Numbered from the stretch's first letter, positions 43,461-55,165 are shown. The stretch: 64,000 nucleotides of DNA from Prorocentrum cordatum (GCA_963575745.1 CAUYUJ010000936.1:254501-318500), one strand, 5' to 3'. Notes: generated by a model from the letters alone, not told the origin. Program-made: numbers and translations.

Positions 43461-43888
43461 AGCTTAGCGTTGCTTATCTCATCTTAGCTTAGCTTATTTC
43501 ATATTGGCTTAGCTTAGCTTCATCTTAGCTCAGGTTTATCTTAGCTTGGCTTACCTTCAGCTTAGCTTCGCTGAGCTTTAACATGGCAGAGCACAGCATA
43601 GCATAGCGTAGCATAGCATAGCGCAGCATAGCATATAATAGCATAGCCCAGCATAGCATAGCACAGCGCAGCAAAGCATGGCATAGCATAGCATAGCGCA
43701 GCACAGCACAGCACAGCATAGCACAGCGCAGCATAGCATAGCATAGCATATCATAGCATAGCATAGCATAGCATAGCGCAGCATATCATAGCATAGCATA
43801 GCATAGCATAGCATAGCATAGCATAGCATAGCATAGCATAGCGCAGCATAGCATGGCATCGCATAGCATAGCACAGCATAGCATAGCA
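43461..43888. repeat. TTAGC then AGCAT pentamer array
   Basis: 43461-43565 is TTAGCTTAGC-type; 43575-43888 is an almost pure (AGCAT/AGCGC)n array of some 60 units. Confidence 0.96.
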
Positions 43889-44157
43889 ACTAATACTGCT
43901 ATCCTAGGGGCTCTAACTTCTAGGTAGGGTCGCACTGGGGTACTTTCTGGTATGTGGTCTTCAGGCACGATGGGAGCAACATAAGGCACGACGGCGCCCT
44001 CGTTGGGCCTCCTCGGGGCGCGGCGGTTGGGCTGTCGAGTCCTCGCCCGCCCCATCAGGGGGCCGGTGCCAGAGCACGACAGTTGCAGGCCACGCGCTAC
44101 GGAGTCGCCGAGCTGCGTGCTTGCCCGGGCGGCGAGCCAAAGGTCGAGGGGCAAACA

Positions 44158-44325
44158 GCGGCAGCACACACAAACGGTCGACGGTCCGCGCGGAGTTCTT
44201 GGACCTGCGCTGGCCCCCCCCTGGCGGCGCCTCTGGCGCCGCTTCTGGCGCGCTCCGCGCGCCAGGGAGGTGTCTCCAGCGCCGAGCCAAGACATCCACA
44301 TGGACCGTCCAGAAGTTTAGGAGTG
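44158..44325. mobile_element. family D element D4
   Basis: GTTCTTGGACCTGCGCTGG and the GGCGGCGCCTCTGGCGCCGC core match family D. The ends carry CGGTCGACGGTCCGCG and CGGACCGTCC-like inversions (GGACCGTCCAGAAGTTTAGG) in place of ATAAAC ends. Confidence 0.7.
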
Positions 44326-44359
44326 TGCCTCTGTTTCTTCCTCTGCGTGGGGTGTGTGT

Positions 44360-44515
44360 CCAGCCTCGACCGTATCCCTATCCCTAAGACTGACACGCCA
44401 AAAGGCGATGACAATCTTAGGGATTTGCCGTCCAAAGATAAGGGAATCCCTAAGATTGGCATCGTGATGAGGAGATGCCCAGCATAGGGATAGGGATATG
44501 CTCCAGGCAGGCTGG
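44360..44515. mobile_element. family K element, copy 1 (TATCCCTATCCCTA ends)
   Basis: Left CCAGCCTCGACCGTATCCCTATCCCTA is inverted at the right as TAGGGATAGGGATATG ... CAGGCTGG. Inside are GATGACAATCTTAGGGATTT and a second inverted GGGATTT/AATCCC pair. A 151-bp second copy lies at 60377-60527. Confidence 0.85.
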
Positions 44516-44518
44516 TAA

Positions 44519-44683
<165 letters not shown>

Positions 44684-44763
44684 GCGAGGGGCCTCCTCGG
44701 AAGCCGCGCGGCCCCGCGCAGCGGGGCCCGGGGAGGCGCGGCCCGACTCGCGCCCACTCCCTA

Positions 44764-45038
44764 TGAGTTGGGCCTGTCCCTCTGCAGGGGAAAATCTTCA
44801 AGACTAGCCCAAGAACAGTCTGGGGACGATGTTTCGGCTATATTTGACCAGTTTGGCTTATCTTTTTGACCAGTTTGGAATGAGTTGGGCGTGGCCCTCT
44901 ACAGGAGGAATCCTCAAGAATGGTCCAAAAACAGTCTGGGGACGATGTTCCTACTACTTTTGGCCAGTTTGGGAGATCTTTTGAGTATTGTCTACTTTTC
45001 GTCCAAAGTCGGCCTGCAGGGGGACAGGCCCGACCCAA
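44764..45038. mobile_element. family A elements A10 (left half) and A11 (complete)
   Basis: A10 starts at 44764 (GAGTTGGGCCTGTCCCTCTG) and is cut off at 44880, where a second left end begins (GAGTTGGGCGTGGCCCTCTA). A11 runs to 45038 with the right end TCGGCCTGCAGGGGGACAGG then CCCGAC. The 5' halves are thus tandemly duplicated around one 3' end. Confidence 0.85.
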
Positions 45039-45109
45039 CACTTCCCTGTGGGGCGCCGCCCGGGGGGTGGGCCTGGGCACATCTCAGGGGCAACGCCGGG
45101 GGCCACATC

Positions 45110-45445
45110 CCCGGAGGGTTCCAAAGGGGGTTTGGGGGGCGGGGGTTTTCCAGGAGGGGTTCCCAGGGGCCTCGCACCCCCGGTTTTGACGAGGCCTCTG
45201 GGGTTCTCTCTGGGGAACCCCCTCCCCAAAAGACCTTCTTTGGAACCCTCTGGCAGTCGAGCCTGGCGGTCGCTGAAAGCAGGGATTTTCGGATGTCCAG
45301 ATTCTAATCTACTGTAAGCGCCTTCCTACGTCAATGATCGAGTGGCTTCCCCTCTTCCCTCCTCTTCAGGGGGCGGGCGGAGACCCAATCTACTTCCAAC
45401 GCCTTCCTACTTCATGTTTCTACCTACTTCTTCGGACCGATGGTT
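45110..45445. repeat. segmental duplication M, copy 1
   Basis: Matches 47245-47550 almost base for base over long stretches (GGGTTTGGGGGGCGGGGGTT, CTCGCACCCC, GGATGTCCAGATTCTAATCT, GCGCCTTCCTAC). A complete family A element precedes both copies, so element plus flank were duplicated together. Confidence 0.9.
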
Positions 45446-45879
45446 AGCAGGTCGACCATGCAAAATCAAGGGTGCCCTTCTGTCCTGTGCCGTCTACATT
45501 CCTCTTGCAATGGGACCCTCGGAAGGGTCTCGTGTCCTCTCGCGTGTCCCCGCGAAACGATCCCGACCGTAGCCTCGGTGGGGAGGCGGGGAATGTTGGG
45601 CTCGAGCTCGGGGTTTTCGGGCGCTGTCGTCGGTCCTCGGCGGTTTCCCAACCTCGGAGTGCTCTCGGGCCCTCGCGGCCATCTCAGGGGCAGCGTTGGC
45701 GTTGGGGGGCGGGGTCGTCTCGGAGCGGAGAGGGTCTCGCATTCGAGGCTCGGGGGTTTCGGGCGTGTTCGTCGGCTCTCGCGTTCCGGGGTTGCCCAGA
45801 CAGCCCCGACCGGCTGCCAGAGAGCCGAGTTAGGACCCGAGAGCTAGGGGTCAACGTCATGGGGGAATAGGCGCAAGTG

Positions 45880-46308
45880 GAGCACGTCCCTCTACAGGAG
45901 GGATATTCAAGAGAAGTCACAGAATTCACCTGGGGACGATTCTTCCACTATGTTGGGCTATGTTTGGATACTTGTCGACTATGGCTTACTTTTCTTTCAA
46001 TCCCCTTTTTGCTCATGTATGCTTATGATGCTCCAGCCTACCGTAGCCTTGATCACCAGAAAGAACTCCGAGCGCCCCAAGAAGTACCGAAACTCGAGGG
46101 TTTTCACGTGCCGGGCCCGGGGAGACGCTCGCCCGACCCTGTGTCGACACTCTCTCGACGCTTTCCCGGGTGCTCGAGAGATTATTTCTGGGATGCGGTC
46201 CGGAAGTAAGTAGGACGTGGGCAGCACAAATGTGTGCATCCTGTTTGACTGTGTGCCGCTTTCCTCCCAAAGTCCTTCCGCAGGGCAGGCGGGCATGCCC
46301 GACCCGAG
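45880..46308. mobile_element. family A element A12 with nested family B copy
   Basis: Left end GCACGTCCCTCTACAGGAGG (45883), interior CCTGGGGACGATTCTTCC, then the family B repeat (about 46035-46185). The right end is TCCCAAAGTCCTTCCGCAGG ... GGCATGCCCGACC (46265-46308). Confidence 0.78.
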
Positions 46309-46459
46309 GGTGGGCTCGGTGCGGTGGACGCGCGCGCCCCCCGGCCGCCCACTCCTCCCCGCGGGGGGGCCCGCGCCCGCCCCCGCCCGGGAAGCGCGCC
46401 ATCGCGGGGGGGGGCGGGGGGGGGCGGGGGGGCCCTGCGCAAGTAGCGCCGAGTGGTCG

Positions 46460-46825
46460 GCCTCCTCCTCCTCCCCCCCCACCTCCTCTCTCTCCTCCTC
46501 CTCCTCCTCCTCCTTCCTCCTCCTCCTCCTCCTCCTCCTCCTCCTCCTATTCCTCCTCCTCCTCTCCTCCTCCGCCTCCTCCTCCTCCTCCCTCCTCCTC
46601 CCCCCCTCCTCCTCCTCCTCTCTCTCCTCCTCCTCCTCCTCCTCCTCCTCCTCCTCCTCCTCCTCCTCCTCCTCCTCCCCTCCCCCTCCTCCCTCCTCCT
46701 CCTCCTCCTCCTTCCTCCCCCTCCTCCTCCTCCTCTCCTCCTCCTCCTTTCCTCCTCCCCTCCTCTCTCTCCTCCTCCCCCTCCTCATCCTCCTTCCTCC
46801 TCCTCCTCCTCTCTTCTCCCTCCGA
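46460..46825. repeat. ~365-bp TCC/CCTCC tract
   Basis: Pyrimidine-only block, the mirror image in strand terms of the purine block at 39.4 kb. Confidence 0.95.
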
Positions 46826-46884
46826 GGCATCGCCGATGTCCAGGGCGACGGTCCTCCCCTGGGCCCGCCCCCCCCCCCATCGTT

Positions 46885-47027
46885 GTGTCGGGCACGTTCC
46901 CTCCACAGGAGGAGCATTCAAGGGTAGTTAAAAAATAGGGGGACGATGTTTTGATTGTTTTTGCATAGTTCAGGTATGAGGAAATTATTCAGTATAAGCA
47001 ATATATATATATATATATATGTATATG

Positions 47028-47065
<38 letters not shown>

Positions 47066-47140
47066 AAAAAAAAAAAAAACGTTTTGACTATGTTTCATCT
47101 TTTCTCCACAGTCCGCCTGTAGGAGGACATTCCCGACCCA
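46885..47140. mobile_element. family A element A13 carrying an AT block
   Basis: Left GTCGGGCACGTTCCCTCCAC, interior AGGGGGACGATGTTTTGATT, then (AT)n at 47001-47062 with poly-A at 47068-47080, and the right end CCGCCTGTAGGAGGACATTC then CCGACC. The AT block accounts for the extra ~100 bp. Confidence 0.87.
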
Positions 47141-47244
47141 AGAATGGGCTCATGGGGGGGACGCGCCGGACCCCCGGCCACCCACTCCTCGCCGCGGGGG
47201 GCCCAGCGCCCACCCCCGACTCCCAGATCCCAGTCTACTTTAGG

Positions 47245-47550
47245 CGCCTTCCAAAGAGGGTTTCCATGGGGGTTTGGGGGGCGGGGGTTTTCCAGGAGGG
47301 GTCCCCCAGGGGCCTCGCACCCCGCGTTTGGACGAGGCCCCTGGGGTTCTCTCTGGAGGACCCCCTCCCCCCAAAAACCTTCTTTGGAACCCTCGGATGT
47401 CCAGATTCTAATCTACCGTAAGCGCCTTCCTACTTCAATGATCGAGTGGCTTCACCTTTTGCGTCCTCCTTAGGGGGCGGGCGGCGGACGCCCAATCTAC
47501 GTTCAACGCCTTCCTACTTCATGTTTCTACCTGCTCCTCCCGACCGATGG
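47245..47550. repeat. segmental duplication M, copy 2
   Basis: The second copy of 45110-45445; ends CATGTTTCTACCTGCTCCTC. Confidence 0.9.
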
Positions 47551-47571
47551 GTATCGTTCCCCCTCGCCGTC

Positions 47572-47690
47572 ATCGAGGCCTCCTGGATGGGGTCGGAGCG
47601 GATGGTGTCGGAGGGTCGCGCCGTGCCGTCGATAACATCGGCGATGCGGCTCGATGCGGAGCCCGATCTTCTAGGAGGCCCCTACATCGG
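47572..47690. mobile_element. family E element, copy 3 (short)
   Basis: GAGGCCTCCTGGATGGGGTC, GGAGGGTCGCGCCG, ATCGGCGATGCGGCTCGATG, and a right end TCTAGGAGGCCCC. Confidence 0.75.
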
Positions 47691-48318
47691 AAGTGGACCT
47701 GGTACGGGAAGCTGTCCCTCTGTCGGGGAGGCGTAAGACTCGGGTACGGGGGACTCGGGTTGGCCTGGCGGGGGCCATCATAAAAATGACGAGACCCAAT
47801 CTGAAATTTGACGCAGGCTCCCGCTGCAGACATTCCACGAACACGGGACCGTCAAAACCCAAGACGCGCTCGTCAAAAAAAAATCGGCAAACCCGAGTTC
47901 CGGCTTACTCGAGAGTTACGTTTCCCCGACTCTGGAGGGGGTCGAGGCCTCCGCCGGCCAGCGACCGGAGAAGAAGGAACGGCAGAAGAAAGCGTCAACC
48001 AGGGGAGGTCCCTGCGGGTGCCTCGGGCCCGCGCTGGGCTCCCCTTCCCCGCGCCGCGGCGCGGGAAGCATGGGATGGACTGGCCCGGGAAGTCCGCGCA
48101 GAGCTCCGAAAGTCAGTGTTGATCCTTTCCTGTCGGGGGTGGACAGACCCCCTACCCTGACACGTCGATTAAGGAATTGGCCGTTTTCGGTTCGCGAGGG
48201 AGCGTCGCGGTCGTCATTTTTGCGGGTCCAGGTCCGTCGGTGTCGGTCCCAGGCCGTTTTCACTAAAGGGAGGTTTACTAAAGGGAGGTTTGTCCACCGC
48301 CTTTTCTGGTTTTTCCAG

Positions 48319-48675
48319 GACGTGCCGGCAATCCAAGCCTCCGTGAAGTGGGACGAGGGGTGGCAAGAGCATGCTCAAGCGCCCAACGCCCTCTTCGTCG
48401 ACGTCCGCACTCCAGAGGAGTTCTCCGAGAAGAGCATCGCTGGCTCTATCAACATACCCGTGCAGATGGCAGATGATCCTGTCGCGGCGCTCTCTTCTGC
48501 GGAAGCGAAGGAGATGCTCGGTGAGGACAAGAGTCGGCCGATTCTGGTGTGGTGCAAGGTTGGCGGACGAGGACATCGGGCCGCGGAAGGCTTGAGGGCT
48601 CTCGGTTTCACGAACGTTATGAATGGTGGCGGGATTGACGAGGTGAAGATGTTGCTGGAGGGAGGTCCGAGATAA
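48319..48675 (+). CDS. rhodanese-domain protein, terminal exon
   Basis: A 118-residue C-terminal exon beginning right after a textbook acceptor (TTTTCTGGTTTTTCCAG|G, ending at 48318). The rhodanese fold is clear: ALFVDVRTPEEFSEKSIAG near the start (CH2A-type motif), NIPVQM, and the active-site loop ILVWCKVGGRGHRA with the catalytic Cys and a CxxGxR pattern, then LRALGFTNVMNGGG before the stop at 48673-48675. Single-domain rhodaneses move sulfur or act in sulfide and redox metabolism; many eukaryotic ones are organellar. The N-terminus, including any targeting peptide, must lie on an upstream exon I cannot identify; the open frame back to 48070 is not convincing because it crosses repeats. Codon use here is less extreme than in the surrounding repeats. 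Confidence 0.88.
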   Translation, partial: DVPAIQASVKWDEGWQEHAQAPNALFVDVRTPEEFSEKSIAGSINIPVQMADDPVAALSSAEAKEMLGEDKSRPILVWCKVGGRGHRAAEGLRALGFTNVMNGGGIDEVKMLLEGGPR

Positions 48676-50150
48676 TGGAAGAGATGATCGATGCGCAATG
48701 CATCGGCAACGCACGATCTCGCTTGATTTTGCGCTGTGATGAGCCATTTGAATCGGTTGCCATGTGCCCAGCCATCTATACGGAGTGTCTGTGACACTGC
48801 GAGGCGCCTCATGATAGTGTGCTGCCCAGCGGCACATCTGGGCTTTCTCGTCGAGGAGAACATCGCATATATCATCCCCGGAGAGACACCTCCACCTCCT
48901 CCCCCGCCCTCCCCCCCGTGGCGTGACAAGCACGTGCTCCGCGCGCTGGAGTTGGAGCGACAGGGCGTGATGTCTTTTCCAAGCGCGTGTCGTTCGTCGT
49001 TCGTTCGTTGCCGTCGTCGTTCATCCTTCGTCGCCGCCGTTGTCATTTATGTCGTCGTCGGCGTCGTTCGATGTCGCCGTCGTCGAGGATCGAGGACTGA
49101 AGCTATCGGGCCTTCTACTCTCCCCGTTGGGCCCTGTTTGGCCTCCTGGGGCTCCCTTGCGTCGTCGTCGAGGTCGAGGTTCGAGGACCTGGGCATCGGA
49201 CGGATATTTTGTTTTGCTTCTCAATGCGAGCGTCCGGGGGCTGAGGTTGTTCCTGACACCACCTGCCCCACGTGACCGCACTCGCTCCGACAGCTGGCGC
49301 GGCAGCTGGCAGCGTGGTGTTAAGCATTTGGAGCTCGTTCGCGGCTCATCCTTCTCGTCGCGGCGATCTTCCTGCTCGTGAAGCCCTTCTCTGCCTATTC
49401 AATAGAGCTTGCATCCAGAACCCTCGACGCCGACCTGTGAACCTCGCCGACGTTCGACACCCGACCCTCGACGCTCGACCCTCGGCTCTCGACCCTTGAT
49501 CCTCCCGACCCTCGATCCCCCACACCTCGATCCTCTGGCCCCGATCCCCTCGGGCCCCCGTCCTCGGGAGCCCTGACCCTCGAGCCCCGACCCTGGAAAT
49601 CCGCATCAGCCGCACCGGCCTCCCGAGCACGTCGGTGTTGGTGGTATGCCCGACGAGGCGAAGACCGTTCTCGATCCGCCCTCGCCCCCCTGCGCGCGCA
49701 GGCGCGTCGGCGCCCCTAGCCCGCCGCCGCCGCGAGGCCTCTGGTCGCCCTCGCGCGCGCGCGCACGCGCGCGCCAGGGCCGGGAGAAGCGCGACCGCAG
49801 CTGCCTCATGGCGGGGGGGGCGTGCAAAGCAAGGCGGGTCTCCTCCTCCTCCTCCTCCTCCTCCTCCTCCTCCTCCTCATGTTGCCCCCTTTTGGCACGC
49901 TCGACCTCCTCCTCCTCATGTTGCTCCGCTTGCTCCTTTCCTCCTCCTCTTCCTCCTACTCCTCTTCCTCCTCCTCCCATCCTCTTCCAGGCGGACGGAA
50001 GGATGGGCCAAGCAGTGGCAAAGCATCCCGGCTTGCACACAGGCGCACCCAGCAGTGCCCGAAAAACGAGTCGTAGTTTGAACCCGATGTTTTTCAATCA
50101 GTCCTGGCTGCGACAGTCTTGTTCTAGCCAGTCCGTCTTATGCTCTAAAA
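48676..50150. other. intergenic region with CCCTCGAC repeats, no gene
   Basis: 49425-49600 is a run of ~10-bp variants of GACCCTCGAC/GATCCTC. 49840-49880 is a TCC tract. Other stretches show only short unsupported frames. Confidence 0.6.
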
Positions 50151-50159
50151 AGATTGTTT

Positions 50160-50660
50160 CGTGCTTGTCAGAGTGAGGAGGCTGAACGGTCTTACGCCGT
50201 CCCTGGGTGTGTGGCTGAGGTGGCGTCCTGGACGGATTGTTGCGGTGTTGCTGTTGCCTTGGGCATCCATTTCTTTTTTTGTAAAAAAAAACAGTTGGTC
50301 CCCTCCTCTGGTGCCCACTGTGTTGTTTTCACTTGAGTTGCCCGTCTTTGGACTAGCACCCAATCACGGCTCCCGCCTGATTCTACCCCCCGACGTTTTT
50401 TCAAAATCGCGCGGGGATGATTCAGAATTTGCGCTCTTGCCTGGGACTTCCTCCCGACTTATTGAGACGCCGGGCCCTCGACACTCAGGAATCACGCTCT
50501 CGCGCTTCACTCCTTGGCAGTTTACTTGGACATCGCGCTGTCGCTCGAGACCCTCTTGCGATCCATGCGAGACTGACGCTACTGCGACCCGCTCGCTCGG
50601 CCCGACCGGCCCGCCTGCCCGACCCGTCCGTTCGGTTCCGTATCTTGTTCTCTTGCCCCA
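50160..50660 (+). repeat. family I repeat, copy 1 (+)
   Basis: Contains TTTTTTCAAAATCGCGCGGG, GGACTTCCTCCCGACT, CCCTCGACACTCAGGAATCA and CAGTTTACTTGGACATCGCG, all of which recur at 51735-52105 in the same orientation and at 51270-51640 inverted. Confidence 0.85.
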
Positions 50661-51269
50661 AATATTTTCTTGCCGATGATCTCTTCCGTCCTCCATCCTT
50701 CGCCCTCCCTCTTGTCCGTTTCCTCCTCCGACCCTCGCTTGTTTGAGGTGTTGCGCCAACCATATGTGGACTTGAGTGGTACACGAGCAGAGAAAAGCGA
50801 ACAGTCTTGCACCGATTGTTGCTGTCGCTGTTGTTGCCGAAGTATTATTCCTGGGGAAGATGTTTTATCGATCCACCCCGCTCCATGGCACCTAGTGCTT
50901 TTGCAATTGAAGTGGCCCTCCCGATGCTCGCATTCGTTGTTTCACAAGGGCACATATCAGGGCTCAAATTGCCCTGTTGGCCCCCGAGGTGCAGCATCAA
51001 GAACAGCAACAACAACAATAACAACAACATCACTCAGGTTAAGACTCTTCGCTCCTATCTGCTCAGGTACCAATCAATACGTATATGCCGAACCTCGGTG
51101 GCCGCCCTCGTCGTCTTCGATCGTACCCCTTTGGAGGTAAATCCTCGTTACCTGCCACGTGCATTCAGTGCAGCCCCTAAACCAAGGGAAAAGAAGACGG
51201 GTGGAAGGGGAAGGGAAAGAAATGGAGCACGAGAAGAAATTGCAGGATGGGGGGCAAGGAGCAGAAATC

Positions 51270-52105
51270 AAGTGGTAGAACCAGACGGGCAGATCGGGAA
51301 GGCAGACGCATAACGGGCAGGCCGGGAAGGCGGGCCCAGGCGACCAGGTCGAGCAGGCGGGTTGCTGAAGCGTGGGTCCTGCATGGATCGCGAGGAAATT
51401 TCGAGCGATAGCACGGTTCCCAAGTGAATCGCAAGAAAACCTAAAGCGAGAGCGTGATTCCTGAGCGCCGAGGGGGCACCGTCTGAATACACTGCCAGGA
51501 AGTCCCACGCGAGAGCGCGATTCGCATGCAAATAGTGAGGAAATCCCGCGCGAGAGCGCGACTTCGTAATACATTGTGAGGAAGTATCAGGCGGGAGCCG
51601 TTGTTGTTGAAAAGCCGAAAGCCAACAGCACAGTTTGAGACCCGTGACCATCCCTGGAAAAAAAAACGGGTGCGAGCCCTGGCGAAAACATGTCATTTGT
51701 GATAATTAACATGGTCACAGGAGGGGGGGATCAACAATATTTACTTTGCAGTAGTGGGAGTTCAACAACAACACCAACAACAACGGCTCCCGCCTCAGAC
51801 GTCCCCACAAGTTGTTTTTTTCAAAATCGTGCTCCCGCGCGGGGCTGCTTCACAATTGATCCAGGAATCGCGCACTCGCCCTGGACTTCCTCCAGACTCC
51901 TGGAGACGCCGTGCCCTCGACACTCAGGAACCACGCTCTCGCTCTGGATTCCCTCACGGTTTACTTGGGTACCGCGCTGTTGCTCGTGACCTCCTCGCGA
52001 ACCTTGCAAAATTGACGCTTCAGGGACCCGGCCATTCGGCCCGGCCCAGTAGGCCCGCCCGCCCGCCCGTGACGGTCCGCCCGCACGACCCGCCCGTCTG
52101 GTTCT
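51270..52105. repeat. family I copies 2 (-) and 3 (+) forming a large inverted repeat
   Basis: Copy 2 (51270-51640, minus) contains the reverse complements GCGATTCGCATGC, AGCGTGATTCCTGAG and CAAGTGAATCGCAAG. Copy 3 (51735-52105, plus) contains CACTCAGGAACCACGCTCTC and GTTTACTTGGGTACCGCG. The spacer is about 95 bp. Copy 2 carries an internal amplification of GCGAGAGCGCGA-type units. Confidence 0.82.
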
Positions 52106-52564
52106 GCAGCTTGCTTTGCCGCTCCTAACCCCCCATCCTGCTAATCTGTCTCGTCCTCCACCCTCCTACCTCCCATATGCCCCCCCTCCCCCCCCCGACC
52201 CTTCCCCTGGTTTCGCGGCTGCGCCACTTGCGCGTGGTTGGCAAGGAAGATCTGCCCCGAGGGGGGGCACGAGCGAAGACGAAGAGGTTGGGTATCGAGG
52301 GCTCGGGATACGCATGTTGAATGAGATGCGAGCGTATGACAGCAATCCGTATGTTTCACGATTGGTCTTGTCGTCGTCCCCCTGCCGCGACCCACCCGCG
52401 AACCACCCCGCGGCCCATCCGCGACCCACCCGTGTCGTTTGGACGGGGGGAATGTTCGAGCCCGCGGCGGGGCCGACGTGCAGCGTGCACTGCAGATAGG
52501 CAAAGTTTGCTGCGAGCCTAGCAGACTGCCGACGACCATTCCCCCTAAGGTATCCTCAGGAATC

Positions 52565-52740
52565 CTCCCTCCCTCCCTCCTCCTCCTCCTCCTCCTCCTC
52601 CTCCTCCTCCTCCTCTTCCTCTTCCTCTTCCTCCTCCTCCTCCTCCTCCTTCTCCTCCCTCCCTCCCTCCCTCCCTCCCTCCCTCCCTCCCTCCCTCCCT
52701 CCCGCCCCCCCCCTCCCTCCTTCCCTCCCTCCCCCCTTCT
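52565..52740. repeat. TCC tract then (CCCT)n
   Basis: Trinucleotide to tetranucleotide transition at about 52655. Confidence 0.95.
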
Positions 52741-52799
52741 GGCCCCTCATTCTTACCCGCAACTGCGAGAGCTATTGTTATCAGACCGTTCTCCTGTTC

Positions 52800-54980
52800 T
52801 AAGGAGACCGTGTATTAGTAGGCCCATGAGAACGCCATGATGGCCAGTGCCTGCTCAAAAAGGCGGGAGGGGAGAGCATCGAGGATGGGCGTTCGAGGGT
52901 TGAGGCGTTTGCAGGAGGTCTCGAGTCGCCATGGCCAGGTTCCCGTCAAAGCTGTGGCCAGATCGCACCCCAGGACAGAGCACACGTCCGTAGGTTAGAA
53001 TGTTGAAGCGAGAGGAAGAGGAGGGGGGAGCGGAGGAGGAGGATATCGAATGAGAGGAGGAGGAGGAGGAGGAGGAGGAGGAGGAGGAGGAGGAGGAGGA
53101 GGAGGAGGAAGGGGATGGGGAAAGACAGGGAAAGAGGTGGCGGGGACGCAGGTAGTGAGGAGGGAGGGGAGGGAAGAGGGACGTGGGGGGGGGGCAGGAG
53201 GAGGAGGAGGAGGAGGAGGAGGAGGAGGAGGAGGATGAGGAGGAGGAGGAGGAGGAGGAGGAGGAGGAGGAGGAGGAGGAGAGGTGGGGAAGGGAAAGGA
53301 AGAGGAGGGACTAGGGAGGTGTGTGTGTGGGGGGGGGATGGGAGAGACTGGCTGTAACTGTGGCATTGGCATGAAGTCAGGATGCAGGGAGGTCTGGAGA
53401 AGGGAGGATGCCAGGAAGTAGCCGAGCCGTGCTTTGAGGATGTCAGGTGGGGCATTGACTGGACCTTCCGCGGCATACGGTCAATGATTGGGGGGAGGAG
53501 GATCTGCTCACTAACGCTAAGACTGCAAGGCGCTGCATACGCAACAAACAAAAGAGGGGGCACCTGAAGTCGAGGCAACCATGAGTGCGTACTACCCCTG
53601 AGGATATTCGACCAGACGCAACCTGCGAAAGCGGAGAGAGGCTTACCCAAGCATTTCGTTCAAACGTTTCGCAAGCGTCCGTTCGTCGTAAACATAAGCG
53701 CGATGGGTTTCTTGTCACTCTTTCGTTAAGCGGGACAACGAGTCCAGCTCAAAGCTCAGGTGGAAAGATGGCGTCCAGAGTTGCCGTCGTGATCTGTCAC
53801 GGCTTCACGACATGCTGCATGGCGTCAGACGCCTTGGGGGTTAAACGGGTTCTCGGGCCTGCCAAGGGTTTCTAGGCTTCTTGGCCCTGGCTAGAATGTC
53901 CAAGGCATCACCACCTCTTCCACCTCCTGGCCCTCTGGCTGCTGCTTCTCCGACCTGGACCCCGTCCCCATCCTTCGTTCTGCGGCTGCCCTCTTCCTGC
54001 TCGCATCCTCCCCTGAGGTCCGGCATTGTGAAACACATGCGACGTCGCGACAGAACACGACCTGCCCCCTGGACCCAATCTGTCTGTCGTGTGTTTCGAT
54101 CCAGATCGATCTGTGACGGCCCCGGGGCCCTGAACCTGGCAGAAACGCCCCGTGCGAACAAAATGGCAACGGCCCGATCTCAGGGTCGGCATCGTGCACG
54201 TGCACGCGATGCGTGCGAACACATGGCAACGCCGCGTGCGAAAAAAGTGGCGACGGCCCCGATCTCAGGTTGAGCATCGCCTTCCCCCTGCCGCACGTGC
54301 ACGCGAATGCGGGGCTCCACTGGCCGCCCAAAATCGGCAACGGTAGGTGGGGACCAGCTCCAGGGGGGGGGGGGGCATCGAGCTGGAGTCGGCGATGCGC
54401 CGCCGATCGCTCGGCGATGGGCCCCCGACAGCGACTCCGCACGTGGCTGGGCGGGGCTGGCTGCCAGGACCCTTTATCGGCGGATTCCAGCTCGATGTCC
54501 CCCCCATCCCGCCCCCCTCGGAGCCCGTCCTCCCCCCCCCTGTCGTTGCCTCCTCTGGTCTTCGGGCCATCTTAGATCGGGTCTCTGGCGGCCCTTCGGG
54601 ACGATCCCCAGGCGCTCCCAGGAGGCGAACACAGCGAGGCGCAGCTGCGGGACGGCGTCCCGACTGTGGTGGAGATCGGCCGAGAACCGACGAGAGAGAG
54701 AGAGAGAGAGAACAAACAAAACAAACGACGAGAGAGAGAGAGAGAAGCCGTGCGCGTCAGAGGTGCGCTGGCGGAAAGAGGCGAGACTGGCGCGGTCGAA
54801 CAGAGAGACGGCGCACGCGAACCGCAACGACGACGACGACGACGACGGCGAGGGGGAGAGCGCGAACCGACGAGCACGCCAGAAGGCCTCAAACATCACG
54901 CCGACAACCCACGACCCCCTCCGGGCCCCGCACGCCCAGCCCGGCAGGGCACGGGCACCACGCCGTTTGCCCGGCAGCTG
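52800..54980. other. intergenic, GGA blocks; weak exon-like stretch on the minus strand
   Basis: 53055-53110 and 53200-53282 are GGA tracts. Around 53370-53560 the minus strand reads PPLLFVAYAAPCSLSVSEQ, which is not repeat-derived, but no domain is recognisable. 54380-54500 contains family-E-like GCGATGCGCCGCCGATCG. Nothing else is supportable. Confidence 0.45.
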
Positions 54981-54996
54981 CGCCGCTCGCCTTTTT

Positions 54997-55165
54997 CGGT
55001 CGGGCGTGTCCCTCTACAGGAGGGGCATTCAAACACAGTCCACAAGCAGTCGGGAGACGATCTTCTTTCGAGTACTTTCGAGGACATGTTTGGGCATGTG
55101 TGCGACAATTTGTTATACGTTTGTCGTCCAAAACTCTGCCTGCAGGGGGACACGCCCGACCTAAG
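54997..55165. mobile_element. family A element A14 (complete)
   Basis: Left GTCGGGCGTGTCCCTCTACA, interior TCGGGAGACGATCTTC, right TCCAAAACTCTGCCTGCAGG then GGGACACGCCCGACCTAAG. Length about 168 bp. Confidence 0.9.

Noticed and set aside
43525-43889. Frames encoding repeated MLCYAMLCYA
   Set aside because: Direct translation of the AGCAT pentamer array.
48070-48318. Extension of the rhodanese ORF upstream to ATG 48070
   Set aside because: The upstream part is low-complexity and crosses duplicated TTTACTAAAGGGAGG units; a strong polypyrimidine-AG|G acceptor lies exactly where rhodanese similarity starts.
53370-53720. Minus-strand exon of an RT-like or unknown gene
   Set aside because: Mixed composition is suggestive, but no motif, start or splice border supports it.
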